Assembly (NCBI GenBank): GCA_913053875.1
Contig: CAJXGN010000015.1
Coordinates: 1 to 64,000, forward strand
Length of the DNA: 64,000 nt
Direction of reading: 5' to 3'
Source: an uncultured Agromyces sp.
GTDB lineage: Bacteria; Actinomycetota; Actinomycetes; Actinomycetales; Microbacteriaceae
The translations under genes and the position numbers were made by a program. Positions 34,588 to 43,621 of the stretch are shown here, one piece after another. The notes below the pieces were generated by a model, which did not search any database, was not told where the DNA came from, and saw only the letters and a program-made list of their open reading frames with translations. Every line of letters begins with the position of its first letter. Positions within the stretch are counted from its first letter, which is position 1.

Positions 34588-36042
34588 ATGACCGATGAGA
34601 AGCTCGCCGTCGTCGTACTCGCCGCCGGGCAGGGCACGCGCATGAAGTCCGCCACCCCGAAGCTGCTGCACCCGCTCGCGGGCGCGCCGATGATTGCGCA
34701 CGTGCTCGCCACGGCGCGCGAGCTCGACGCCGCGTACGTCGTCGCGGTGGTGCGGCACGAGCGCGACCAGGTCGCCGAGGCGATCCTCGCCGAGTACCCC
34801 GACGCGATCATCGTCGACCAGGACGAGGTGCCCGGCACCGGCCGCGCCGTCGAGCAGGCGGTCGCCGCGCTGCCCGACGACTTCGACGGCGACGTGCTCG
34901 TGCTGAACGGCGACGTGCCCCTGCTGAACGCGGGCACGCTGCACGGGTTCCTCGAGCGCCACCGCGACGCGACCAGCGCCGCATCCGTGCTCTCGGCCGT
35001 CTACGACGACGCCACGGGCTACGGCCGCATCGTGCGCACGGCCGAGGGGGCGCTCGACCGCATCGTGGAGCAGAAGGATGCGACGAGCGAGGAGCTCGCC
35101 CTGCAGGAGGCGAATGCCGGGGTGTACGCGTTCGGCGTGCAGGAGCTGCGCGACCAGCTCGCGAACCTCACCACCGACAACGCGCAGGGCGAGAAGTACC
35201 TCACCGACATGATCGCGCTGCTGCGCCGCGCGGGCTCCGAGGTGTCGGCGGTACCGGTGTCGGAGCCGTGGCTCGTCGCGGGCGTCAACGACCGCGCGCA
35301 GCTCTCCGAGGCGGCCCTCAGGCTGAACGCCCTCATCATCCGCGGCTGGCAGCTGAACGGCGTGACCGTGCAGGACCCGGCCTCCACCTGGATCGACCTC
35401 AAGGCGCGCATCGCGCCCGACGTGACGATCCTCCCCGGCTCGCACATCCAGGGCGCGACCGTCATCGAGGCGGGCGCCGTGATCGGGCCCGACACGACGC
35501 TGCTCGATTGCGAGGTCGGCGCGGGGGCGACGGTCAAGCGCACGGATGCCACCCTGTCGGTCATCGGCGCCGGGGCATCCGTCGGCCCCTTCTCGTACCT
35601 GCGCCCGGGCACCGCGCTCGGCGCGGACGGCAAGATCGGCACGTTCGTCGAGACGAAGAACGCCACGATCGGCACCGGCAGCAAGGTGCCGCACCTGTCG
35701 TACGTGGGCGACGCGACGATCGGCGAGGGCGCGAACATCGGCGCCGGGTCGATCTTCGCCAACTACGACGGCGTGAACAAGCACCACTCGGAGATCGGAT
35801 CGCACGTGCGGACCGGCTCCCACGGCGTGTTCGTCGCGCCCATTAGGATTGGCGACGGAGCGTACACGGGAGCGGGGACGGTCGTGCGCAAGGACGTACC
35901 GGCTGGCGCGCTCGCGGTGAACGTCGCCCCCCAGCGCAACCTGCCGGGGTGGGTGCAGGAGCACCGACCCGGGTCTGCGGCGGCGGAGGCGGCGGATGCC
36001 GCGACACCCGCTGCGACGGACGACGAGACGGACGCCGGCTGA
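34588..36042 (+). CDS. glmU: Bifunctional N-acetylglucosamine-1-phosphate uridyltransferase / glucosamine-1-phosphate acetyltransferase
   Basis: About 484 aa. Makes UDP-N-acetylglucosamine for peptidoglycan in two steps. The N-terminal pyrophosphorylase has VVLAAGQGTRMKS, PKLLHPLAG and VLNGDVPLL; the C-terminal left-handed beta helix shows hexapeptide repeats and acetyltransferase motifs (PFSYLRPGTALG, GTFVETKNATIG, LSYVGDATIG, NYDGVNKHHS). ATG 34588 begins one base after tRNA-Gln and has no ribosome-binding site of its own. prs follows 23 bp later, the usual glmU-prs operon. Confidence 0.96.
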   Translation: MTDEKLAVVVLAAGQGTRMKSATPKLLHPLAGAPMIAHVLATARELDAAYVVAVVRHERDQVAEAILAEYPDAIIVDQDEVPGTGRAVEQAVAALPDDFDGDVLVLNGDVPLLNAGTLHGFLERHRDATSAASVLSAVYDDATGYGRIVRTAEGALDRIVEQKDATSEELALQEANAGVYAFGVQELRDQLANLTTDNAQGEKYLTDMIALLRRAGSEVSAVPVSEPWLVAGVNDRAQLSEAALRLNALIIRGWQLNGVTVQDPASTWIDLKARIAPDVTILPGSHIQGATVIEAGAVIGPDTTLLDCEVGAGATVKRTDATLSVIGAGASVGPFSYLRPGTALGADGKIGTFVETKNATIGTGSKVPHLSYVGDATIGEGANIGAGSIFANYDGVNKHHSEIGSHVRTGSHGVFVAPIRIGDGAYTGAGTVVRKDVPAGALAVNVAPQRNLPGWVQEHRPGSAAAEAADAATPAATDDETDAG

Positions 36043-36065
36043 GCCGGGGGAGGGACCACCAGCGG

Positions 36066-37043
36066 ATGTCGAGCATCACGAGCAAGACCACGAAGCAGCT
36101 CGTCCTCGTGACGGGCCGGGCGCACCCGGCTCTGGCCGAGGCGATCGCGCGCGAGCTCGACACCGAGCTCGTCGAGTCGGACTCGCGCACCTTCGCCAAC
36201 GGCGAGATCTACGCGCGCTTCAGCCAGAGCGTGCGCGGCTGCGACGTGTTCGTCATCCAGTCGCATCCGTCGCCCATCAACGAGTGGCTCATGGAGCAGC
36301 TCATCATGCTCGACGCGCTGAAGCGCGCATCGGCCAAGCGCATCACCGTCGTCTCGCCGTTCTATCCGTACGCTCGGCAGGACAAGAAGGGCCGCGGCCG
36401 CGAGCCGATCTCGGCACGCCTCGTCGCCGACCTGTACAAGACCGCCGGCGCCGACCGCATCATGTCGGTCGACCTGCACGCCGCGCAGATCCAGGGCTTC
36501 TTCGACGGGCCCGTCGACCACCTCTTCGCCATGCCGGTGCTGCTCGAGCACTTCAAGAAGAAGCTCGACCCCGAGACCCTCACCGTCGTCTCGCCCGACA
36601 TGGGCCGCGTGCGCGTCGCCGACATCTGGAGCGACAAGCTCGGCGCGCCGCTCGCGATCATCCACAAGCGCCGCGACCCGCTCGTGCCGAACCAGGTCTC
36701 GGTGCACGAGATCGTCGGCGAGGTCGAGGGCCGCACCTGCCTGCTCGTCGACGACCTCATCGACACCGGCCGCACCATCGTGAAGGCCGCCGAGGCGCTG
36801 AAGGCCAACGGTGCCACCAACATCGTCGTCGCCGCGACCCACGCGGTGTTCTCGCCGCCCGCGACCGAGCTGCTGCAGAGCGAGTTCATCGACGAGGTCG
36901 TCGTCACCGACACCCTGCCGCTGCCGCCCGAGAAGCACTGGGACCGCCTGACTGTACTATCGATCGCCCCGCTGCTGGCGCGCGCGATCCACGAGGTCTT
37001 CGACGACGGCTCGGTCACCAGCATGTTCGACGGGGCCGCATAG
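36066..37043 (+). CDS. prs: Ribose-phosphate pyrophosphokinase
   Basis: About 325 aa. Makes PRPP from ribose-5-phosphate and ATP for nucleotide, histidine and tryptophan synthesis. FANGEIYARFSQSVRG, the flexible loop region YPYARQDKKGRGREPIS, catalytic IHKRRDPL and the PRPP loop VDDLIDTGRTIVKA are intact. A GGGGGAGGG lies 14 bases before ATG 36066, somewhat far. The stop TAG shares its G with the next GTG start. Confidence 0.96.
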   Translation: MSSITSKTTKQLVLVTGRAHPALAEAIARELDTELVESDSRTFANGEIYARFSQSVRGCDVFVIQSHPSPINEWLMEQLIMLDALKRASAKRITVVSPFYPYARQDKKGRGREPISARLVADLYKTAGADRIMSVDLHAAQIQGFFDGPVDHLFAMPVLLEHFKKKLDPETLTVVSPDMGRVRVADIWSDKLGAPLAIIHKRRDPLVPNQVSVHEIVGEVEGRTCLLVDDLIDTGRTIVKAAEALKANGATNIVVAATHAVFSPPATELLQSEFIDEVVVTDTLPLPPEKHWDRLTVLSIAPLLARAIHEVFDDGSVTSMFDGAA

Positions 37044-38734
37044 TGGCGGATGCCTCCAGCGCACCCTGGCTCGCAAGCTACGCGCCGGGCGTGCCGCACC
37101 ACCTCGACGCGCCCACGGGGTCGCTGATCGACCTCATCCACGAGTCGGTCGCGCAGTACCCGGACCGGCCGGCGCTGGAGTTCTTCGGCCGCGTCACGAC
37201 CTACGCCGAGCTCGGCGAGCAGATCGACCGCGCCGCCGAGGGGCTGCGCAAGCTCGGCGTGCAGTCCGGCGACCCGGTCGCGATCGTGCTGCCGAACTGC
37301 CCGCAGCACATCGTGGCGTTCTACGCGATCCTGCGCCTCGGCGCGATCGTGGTGGAGCACAACCCGCTCTACACGCCGCGCGAACTGCGCCACCAGTTCG
37401 AAGACCACGGCGCCCGCGTCGTGATCGCCTGGAACAAGGTCGTCGCGACGATCCAGGACTTCCCCGACGACATCGCCCAACGCCACGTCGTCTCGGTCGA
37501 CGTCACCCGTGCGATGCCGTTCACCACCCGAGTGGCGCTGCGCCTGCCGATCGCGAAGGCCCGCGAGTCGCGCGAGGCGCTCACCACGGACGTGCACGAC
37601 ACCGTGACCTGGCGCGAGCTCGTGGCATCCGACCGCATCGAGCCCCACATCCACGCGCCGCGCGTCGGCGACGTGGCGCTCATCCAGTACACGAGCGGCA
37701 CGACCGGCCGGCCGAAGGGCGCGACGCTCACCCACGCGAACCTGCTCGCGAACGCCGCGCAGGCGCGCGCGTGGGTGCCCGAGATTCCGCGCGGCACGTC
37801 GGTCGTCTACGCCGTGCTGCCGATGTTCCACGCGTACGGGCTGACGCTCTGCCTCACATTCGCGATGAGCATGGGCGCGCGCCTCGTGCTGTTCCCGCGC
37901 TTCGACCCCGACCTGGTGCTGAAGGTCGTGCGGAAGCACCCGCCGACGTTCCTGCCGGCGGTGCCGCCGATCTACGAGCGCCTCACCGCGGCCGCGGCCG
38001 AGCAGGGCGTCTCGCTCGAGGGCATCTCGATCGCGATCTCGGGGGCGATGCCGCTGTCGGCGTCGGTCGTCGAGCCGTGGGAGGCGAAGACCGGCGGCTA
38101 CCTCGTCGAGGGGTACGGACTGTCGGAGACGTCGCCCGTGCTCATGGCGAACCCGGTCGCGACGACCCGCCGCGCAGGCACCGTCGGCCTGCCGCTGCCC
38201 GACACCGAGGTGCGCGTGGTCGACCCGGATGCGCCCACGCTAGACGTGCCTGCGGGTGAGCGCGGCGAACTCGTCGTGCGCGGACCGCAGGTGTTCAGCG
38301 GGTACTGGAACCGCCCCGAGGAGACCGCCGAGGTCTTCGTCGACGACCCCGACGGCGGCGCGCCCTGGTTCCGCACCGGCGACATCGTCACGATCGACGA
38401 CGGCGGCTTCGTGCGCATCGTCGACCGCATCAAGGAGCTCATCATCACGGGCGGGTTCAACGTCGCGCCGAGCGAGGTCGAAGACGTCATCCGCCAGCAC
38501 CCCGACGTCGCCGACTGCGCCGTCGTCGGCCTGCCCGACGAGCACTCGGGGGAGCAGGTCGTGGCCGCGGTCGTACTCCAGCCGGGCGCGTCGCTCGACC
38601 CCGAGGCGATCCGCACCGCCGTGCGTGACCGGCTGACGCCCTACAAGGTGCCGCGCCGCGTCGTCGAGGTCGACGACCTGCCGCGCTCGCTGATCGGCAA
38701 GGTCATCCGCCGGCAGGTGCGCGAGCAGCTGTAG
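37043..38734 (+). CDS. Long-chain acyl-CoA ligase (AMP-binding)
   Basis: About 563 aa. ANL-superfamily adenylating enzyme that activates a fatty acid with ATP and CoA. P-loop-like YTSGTTGRPKGATLTH, VEGYGLSETSPV, the TGD motif in RTGDIVTIDDGG, hinge VDRIKELIITGGFNV and the final catalytic Lys in RSLIGKVIRRQ are present. The chain length specificity cannot be read. GTG 37043 overlaps the prs stop by one base (TAGTG), so it is part of the glmU-prs transcript, an unusual companion for those genes. Confidence 0.9.
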   Translation: MADASSAPWLASYAPGVPHHLDAPTGSLIDLIHESVAQYPDRPALEFFGRVTTYAELGEQIDRAAEGLRKLGVQSGDPVAIVLPNCPQHIVAFYAILRLGAIVVEHNPLYTPRELRHQFEDHGARVVIAWNKVVATIQDFPDDIAQRHVVSVDVTRAMPFTTRVALRLPIAKARESREALTTDVHDTVTWRELVASDRIEPHIHAPRVGDVALIQYTSGTTGRPKGATLTHANLLANAAQARAWVPEIPRGTSVVYAVLPMFHAYGLTLCLTFAMSMGARLVLFPRFDPDLVLKVVRKHPPTFLPAVPPIYERLTAAAAEQGVSLEGISIAISGAMPLSASVVEPWEAKTGGYLVEGYGLSETSPVLMANPVATTRRAGTVGLPLPDTEVRVVDPDAPTLDVPAGERGELVVRGPQVFSGYWNRPEETAEVFVDDPDGGAPWFRTGDIVTIDDGGFVRIVDRIKELIITGGFNVAPSEVEDVIRQHPDVADCAVVGLPDEHSGEQVVAAVVLQPGASLDPEAIRTAVRDRLTPYKVPRRVVEVDDLPRSLIGKVIRRQVREQL

Positions 38735-38812
38735 GCGGCTCGGTCGGGGGCTGTGAGCGGATGCCGCTGAGGCGCCGCTCGCCCGGTCGTCGACCAGTCG
38801 CATCCAATCCTA

Positions 38813-38836
38813 AAGAAACCTTGCGCAAGCTTTCTT
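38813..38836. promoter_or_regulatory. 24-bp palindromic operator of the ArsR-type gene
   Basis: AAGAAA (38813-38818), CTTGCGCAAG (38820-38829) and TTTCTT (38831-38836) form an inverted repeat broken by a single C-C mispair. It covers the expected -35 region of the promoter whose -10 box TAACCT (38845-38850) ends six bases before the ATG at 38857. It is the likely binding site of the repressor encoded next to it. Confidence 0.7.
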
Positions 38837-38856
38837 GAGAGTTGTAACCTCGCTGC

Positions 38857-39531
38857 ATGGCAGGTTCAGACGAGCGGATGCAGGTCGACGACCCCGCGCG
38901 CATCCGCGCCCTCGCGCACCCCATCCGCCTCGCGCTCCTCGAGATGCTCGGCGACGTGGTCGACGCGACCGCGACCGAGTGCGCCGAGCAGGTGGGGGAG
39001 TCGGTCGCGAGCGCGTCGTTCCACCTGCGGCAGCTCGAGAAGTACGGCTACATCGAGCGCGCCGAGCCGCGCGGCCGCGAGAAGCCGTGGCGGCTCGTGG
39101 CCCGCCAGTGGGGCGCTGCGCCTGCGCCGGGGAACGCCGACTCCGTGGCATCCGTGCTCGGCCTCGCCGGCCTCGTCGTGGACCGCGAGCACGCCCGCCT
39201 GCGCGGATACTTCGACGCCGTCGGGCGCGACACCGCCGAGCACGAGTGGGCGGGGTCGTCGATGGTCGGCACCTCGAGCTTCTGGGCGACCCGCGACGAA
39301 CTCGCCGCGCTGGGCGAGCAGATCGTCGCCCTCGTCGAGCCGTTCACCGGCCGCATCGGCGACCCGTCGCTGCGCCCCGAGGGCGCCCGGCTCGTGCGCA
39401 TGTTCGCGACACTCAACGCCGAGCCCGGCTCGGTGCCCACCGGGGCGCCGGACGCCGGGCCCGATGCGACCAACACAGACGAAACCGACACCGACGAGCG
39501 CACCACCGACGAGGCAGGAGCCCAGTCATGA
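38857..39531 (+). CDS. ArsR-type winged-helix transcriptional regulator
   Basis: About 224 aa. The N-terminal half is a typical ArsR-like winged helix: ALAHPIRLALLEML, ATECAEQVGESVASASFHLRQLEKYG (recognition helix, pattern only) and the wing RAEPRGREKPWRL. The C-terminal half is a helical effector or dimer domain of the kind seen in actinobacterial regulators paired with exporters, followed by an Asp/Thr-rich tail. No metal-binding CxC motif is present, so it is not a metal sensor of the classic type. Its stop overlaps the MFS start (ATGA), so repressor and exporter are co-translated and probably autoregulated through the palindrome upstream. Confidence 0.88.
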   Translation: MAGSDERMQVDDPARIRALAHPIRLALLEMLGDVVDATATECAEQVGESVASASFHLRQLEKYGYIERAEPRGREKPWRLVARQWGAAPAPGNADSVASVLGLAGLVVDREHARLRGYFDAVGRDTAEHEWAGSSMVGTSSFWATRDELAALGEQIVALVEPFTGRIGDPSLRPEGARLVRMFATLNAEPGSVPTGAPDAGPDATNTDETDTDERTTDEAGAQS

Positions 39532-40784
39532 CCGCCCCCGAGACCGAGACGACGGATGCCCGTCGCCGCACGCCCGCCGCCTGGCAGCGCCGACCGTTCC
39601 GCCGCCTCGCCGGCGCGTGGGTGTTCAGCAACATCGGCGACAGCGCGCTGTTCCTGATGATGGCGGTCTGGGTGAACGACCTCACGGGTTCGGGCTCGGC
39701 CGCCGCGATCGTGTTCGTGATGTTCGGGCTCGCCGCGCTCAGCGCCCCGTTCCTCGGCGAGATCGCCGACCGGTTCTCGCGCCGCAAGCTGCTCGCGCTC
39801 GCGAACGCCGCCATGGTGCCGTTGCTGCTCGTGCTGCTGCTCGTGCAGGAGGCATCCGATGTCTGGATCATCTACGTCGTCGTGCTGCTGTACGGCTGCA
39901 TCGGGTACCTGACGGCGGCCGCGCAGTCGGGGCTGATCCGCGACCTGCTGCCCGACGAGGAGCTCGCCTCGGGCAACGGCCTGCTCTCGACGATCGACCA
40001 GGCCGCGCGCCTGCTCTCTCCGCTCATCGGCACGGCGCTGTACGTCTTCGCCGGCCCCGTCTGGGTCATCGGCACGACCATGGCGACGTTCGCCATCGCC
40101 TCGGTGCTCATCGCCCGCATCGACCTGCAGGAGACCCCGCCGACGCCCGCTGCCGAGCGCGCGCACTACTGGGCCGAGCTCGGCGCGGGCGTGCGCCACA
40201 TCGCCGCCTCGCCCATGCTCGCGCTGTTCACGATCGTGATCACCGTCGCGTTCGCGTCGACCGGCCTGTCGAACGCGACCATCTTCCCGGCCCTCGGCGG
40301 GCTCGGCCTCGACAGCGCGTGGCTCGGCATCATCGTCACCGCGCAGGGCGTGGGTTCGCTCGTCGGCGGCATCACCGCCGCGCGGGTGGTCGGCCGGCTG
40401 GGCGAGTCGCGCACCATCGCGCTCGGCGTCGCCATCGTCGGCCTCGGCCTGCTGCCGACCGCCGGCTGGTGGGCGTGGCTCGCGGTCGCTGCGATCCCGT
40501 TCGTCGGCCTCGGCGTCGTCTGGGTCATCGTCGCCTACGCGACCCACCGCCAGCGCACCACCCCCGCCCGCCTGCAGGGCCGCGTCGGCGCCGCCGCGAA
40601 CCTCGCGATCAACGTGCCGCAGACCCTCGCGACGCTGCTCGGCGCCGCCCTGCTCGGCATCGTCGACTACCGGCTGCTCATCGTGGCGAACGTGCTCGTG
40701 GTGCTTGGCGCGGCGGTTGCGGCCGTGTGGCCGCGGCGGGGTGGGAACGATGCGCAGGCCGCTGATATCAGGGAAGCTGCCTGA
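39528..40784 (+). CDS. MFS transporter (exporter), ArsR-linked
   Basis: About 418 aa with about twelve membrane helices. The loop between helices 2 and 3 reads GEIADRFSRRKLL, the classic MFS motif A (G-x-x-x-D-R-x-x-R-R). The family resembles MFS_3-type proteins such as enterobactin or macrolide exporters. The partner regulator suggests a toxic small molecule as substrate, not identified. A charged N-terminal tail precedes the first helix. It is co-translated with the ArsR-type gene. Confidence 0.88.
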   Translation: MTAPETETTDARRRTPAAWQRRPFRRLAGAWVFSNIGDSALFLMMAVWVNDLTGSGSAAAIVFVMFGLAALSAPFLGEIADRFSRRKLLALANAAMVPLLLVLLLVQEASDVWIIYVVVLLYGCIGYLTAAAQSGLIRDLLPDEELASGNGLLSTIDQAARLLSPLIGTALYVFAGPVWVIGTTMATFAIASVLIARIDLQETPPTPAAERAHYWAELGAGVRHIAASPMLALFTIVITVAFASTGLSNATIFPALGGLGLDSAWLGIIVTAQGVGSLVGGITAARVVGRLGESRTIALGVAIVGLGLLPTAGWWAWLAVAAIPFVGLGVVWVIVAYATHRQRTTPARLQGRVGAAANLAINVPQTLATLLGAALLGIVDYRLLIVANVLVVLGAAVAAVWPRRGGNDAQAADIREAA

Positions 40785-40793
40785 GGAAGTCGC

Positions 40794-41147
40794 TCAGGTC
40801 CTGACCCCGCGCGGCACGACCGCGCCCGACGGGATCAGCCCGAGGCTGCCGAGGTGGTGGGTGACGCCGCTGGTGGTGATCCAGTCGCACTGCCAGCCGG
40901 CGCCGGTCTCCTCGAAGAGGTCGAAGCGCACGTGGGAGGCGGCGGCGTCGGGCACGTAGGTCTCGACGTAGACGAAGCAGGCGCGGGCCGCGGTCGAGCG
41001 GGCGACCGACACCGCCGAGAGCACGAGCGGCAGCAGCATGGCGGCGAGTGCGACGAGCACGACCGCGCGCATGACCTTCGCGCGGCGGGGGCGGTAGGGG
41101 CCGTCGGATGCCTCGTAGCCGGCCAGTTCCGGGTGCTCGTCGCTCAT
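40794..41147 (-). CDS. Small membrane-anchored hypothetical protein
   Basis: About 117 aa. One hydrophobic segment near residues 28-48 (VVLVALAAMLLPLVLSAVSVA) follows a charged N-terminus; the rest has two Cys residues (ACFVYVET and WQCDWI) and probably lies outside the membrane. I do not recognise a family. It overlaps the preceding DUF202 gene by four bases and is the third gene of a small membrane-protein operon. Homologues would be expected at the same place in related genera. Confidence 0.65.
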   Translation of the reverse strand: MSDEHPELAGYEASDGPYRPRRAKVMRAVVLVALAAMLLPLVLSAVSVARSTAARACFVYVETYVPDAAASHVRFDLFEETGAGWQCDWITTSGVTHHLGSLGLIPSGAVVPRGVRT

Positions 41148-41485
41148 CGCCTCGCCTCCACCACGATCGAGGCGACGCCGCCCACCGCCGCGAGCAGCAC
41201 GACCGCCGCCACCGCGAGCAGCGGCCACGCCGACGGCATCACGACGCCGCCCTCGTGGCCGAGCTCGCGCGCACGAACGACCCCGTAGGCCGCCGCCGCG
41301 GCCGCTGCCGCGAACAGCAGCACGCCGAGCGCCGCGAGCGCCGGCTGGTCGGAGACGAACCCCGAGCGCAGCACGAGCAGGGCGTTCACCGCGATCGCGA
41401 GCGCCGTGCGGCTCCACGACAGGGCCGTGCGCTCGGGCTGGAGCCCGGGGTCACGGCCCTGGTACGAGGGGACGGCGCTGCTCAC
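41144..41485 (-). CDS. DUF202 family membrane protein
   Basis: About 113 aa with three hydrophobic helices. The N-terminal QPERTALSWSRTALAIAVNALL is the DUF202 signature (R-T-x-L-S-W-x-R-T). Function unknown; DUF202 proteins often come in pairs, as here. It starts seven bases after the stop of the other DUF202 gene and overlaps the next gene. Confidence 0.85.
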   Translation of the reverse strand: MSSAVPSYQGRDPGLQPERTALSWSRTALAIAVNALLVLRSGFVSDQPALAALGVLLFAAAAAAAAYGVVRARELGHEGGVVMPSAWPLLAVAAVVLLAAVGGVASIVVEARR

Positions 41486-41492
41486 GACCGGC

Positions 41493-41846
<354 letters not shown>

Positions 41847-41882
41847 GGGTCGTTCCGCCGTTCCGTGCCTGGTGCTCCGGGC

Positions 41883-43340
41883 CTAGTGGCTCGGGCCGTC
41901 GGTCTCGATCTCGGTGCGGTCGCCCGACCAGAGCGTGTGGAAGATGCCGTCCTTGTCGACCCGCTGGTACGTGTGCGCGCCGAAGAAGTCGCGCTGCCCC
42001 TGCACGAGCGCGGCCGGCAGGCGGTCGGCCCGCAGCCCGTCGTAGTACGCGAGCGACGATGAGAACGCCGGCGACGGGATGCCCGCCTGCGCGGCCGCCA
42101 CGACCACGCGGCGCCACGCCTCCTGCGACTCGGTCAGCGCGTCGCGGAAGTACGGTGCGGTCAGCAGCGCCACGAGACCCGGGTCGGCGGCGTACGCGTC
42201 GGTGATGCGGTTGAGGAACTGGGCGCGGATGATGCATCCACCCCGCCAGATCTTCGCGACCTCGCCCTTGTGGATGTCCCAGCCGTACTCCTCGGCGCCC
42301 GCGACGATCTCGTCGAAGCCCTGCGAGTAGGCGATGATCTTCGAGGCGAACAGCGCCTTGCGCACGTCCTCCACGAACACCTCGGGGTCGTCGACGGTCC
42401 AGCTCTCGGCCGGACCGGGCAGGTCGGATGCCGCGGCGCGCTGTGCCGGCTTCGACGACAGCGACCGCGCGAACACCGCCTCCGCGATGCCCGAGACGGG
42501 GATGCCGAGGTCGAGCGCGCTCTTCACGGTCCACGCGCCGGTGCCCTTCGCGCCCGCCTGGTCGAGGATGACGTCGACCAGCGGCTTGCCCGTCTCTGCG
42601 TCGACCTGGCGCAGCACCTCGGCGGTGATCTCGATGAGGTAGCTCTCGAGCTCGCCGCGGTTCCACTCGGCGAAGATGTCGGCGATCTCGGCCGGGGACT
42701 TGCCGGTGCCGCGGCGGATCAGGTCGTAGGCCTCGGCGATGAGCTGCATGTCGGCGTACTCGATGCCGTTGTGGATCATCTTCACGAAGTGGCCGGCACC
42801 GTCGGTGCCGATGTGCGTCACGCACGGCTCGCCCTCGGCGATCGCCGCGATCGACTTCAGGATCGGGCCGAGCGTCTGCCACGCCTCGGCGGAACCGCCG
42901 GGCATGATCGACGGGCCGAGCAGGGCCCCCTCCTCACCGCCCGAGATGCCGGCGCCGACGAAGTTCAGGCCGCGCTCGCGCAGCGCCTTCTCGCGGCGGA
43001 TCGTGTCGGTGAACAGCGCGTTGCCGCCGTCGACGATGATGTCGCCCGGCTCGAAGCGGTCCGCCAGTTCGTTGATCACCGCATCCGTGCCCGCGCCCGC
43101 CTTGACCATGATGATCGCGGTGCGCGGCTGCTGGAGGGATGCGACGAAGTCGTCGATCTCCTCCGAGGCGATGAACCCGGCTTCCGGGTGCTCGCTGATG
43201 AGCGTCTCGGTCTTCGACCAGGTGCGGTTGTACACGGCCACCGTGTTGCCCTCACGGCTCGCCAGGTTACGGGCCAGGTTCGAGCCCATCACTGCCAGGC
43301 CGACGACGCCGATGTTCGCTGTTGCTGCTGTTGCTGCCAC
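41883..43340 (-). CDS. gnd: 6-phosphogluconate dehydrogenase (NADP+, decarboxylating)
   Basis: About 485 aa. Converts 6-phosphogluconate to ribulose-5-phosphate and CO2, third step of the oxidative pentose phosphate pathway. NIGVVGLAVMGSNLARNLA (cofactor loop), VYNRTWSKTE, GAGISGGEEGALLGPSIMPGG and the catalytic Lys in GAGHFVKMIHNGIEYADMQ (patterns) are diagnostic, and GGCIIRAQFL lies in the C-terminal domain. GTG 43340 has GAGGGAG upstream. The first codons are a short Ala/Thr repeat encoded by GCA/ACA codons, which are uncommon elsewhere in the window. Confidence 0.94.
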   Translation of the reverse strand: MAATAATANIGVVGLAVMGSNLARNLASREGNTVAVYNRTWSKTETLISEHPEAGFIASEEIDDFVASLQQPRTAIIMVKAGAGTDAVINELADRFEPGDIIVDGGNALFTDTIRREKALRERGLNFVGAGISGGEEGALLGPSIMPGGSAEAWQTLGPILKSIAAIAEGEPCVTHIGTDGAGHFVKMIHNGIEYADMQLIAEAYDLIRRGTGKSPAEIADIFAEWNRGELESYLIEITAEVLRQVDAETGKPLVDVILDQAGAKGTGAWTVKSALDLGIPVSGIAEAVFARSLSSKPAQRAAASDLPGPAESWTVDDPEVFVEDVRKALFASKIIAYSQGFDEIVAGAEEYGWDIHKGEVAKIWRGGCIIRAQFLNRITDAYAADPGLVALLTAPYFRDALTESQEAWRRVVVAAAQAGIPSPAFSSSLAYYDGLRADRLPAALVQGQRDFFGAHTYQRVDKDGIFHTLWSGDRTEIETDGPSH

Positions 43341-43444
43341 GTTCCGTGACTCCCTCGTGTGAATCCGCCCGCGAATCGATACGCCGACTAGCGTAGTGTT
43401 CCCCGCCCGCACCCCCGAGTTCGGAGTCGTCGTGCGACGGCTGG

Positions 43445-43450
43445 TAGAGT
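43445..43450 (+). promoter_or_regulatory. -10 box TAGAGT of the rplY leader
   Basis: TAGAGT is the same hexamer as that before eno. It would start a transcript near 43457 and leave a leader of about 165 nt before rplY. The -35 region is weak. Confidence 0.4.
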
Positions 43451-43471
43451 GGTCGATTGGACTTCGGCGAG

Positions 43472-43511
43472 GGATGCCTCGCGGCCGGTGCTTCGCCGGC
43501 TCGCGGCATCC
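43472..43511 (+). promoter_or_regulatory. Leader hairpin before rplY built from GGATGCC / GGCATCC
   Basis: GGATGCC at 43472-43478 pairs with GGCATCC at 43505-43511; inner GCCGG/CCGGC and CGCG segments extend the stem with one bulge around the loop TGCTTCG. It lies in the long rplY leader and could be an attenuator, a ribosomal-protein binding site, or just another facing pair of the repeated heptamer. Confidence 0.5.
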
Positions 43512-43621
43512 GTGATCGACGCGGTGGATGTGGCTTTCGGTCATTCCTCACGCTGACGAGCGTTCGAGTTGAACAACACAAGACCTGGGGCGACACGTCC
43601 CGATGAGGAGAAGAGACAGCC

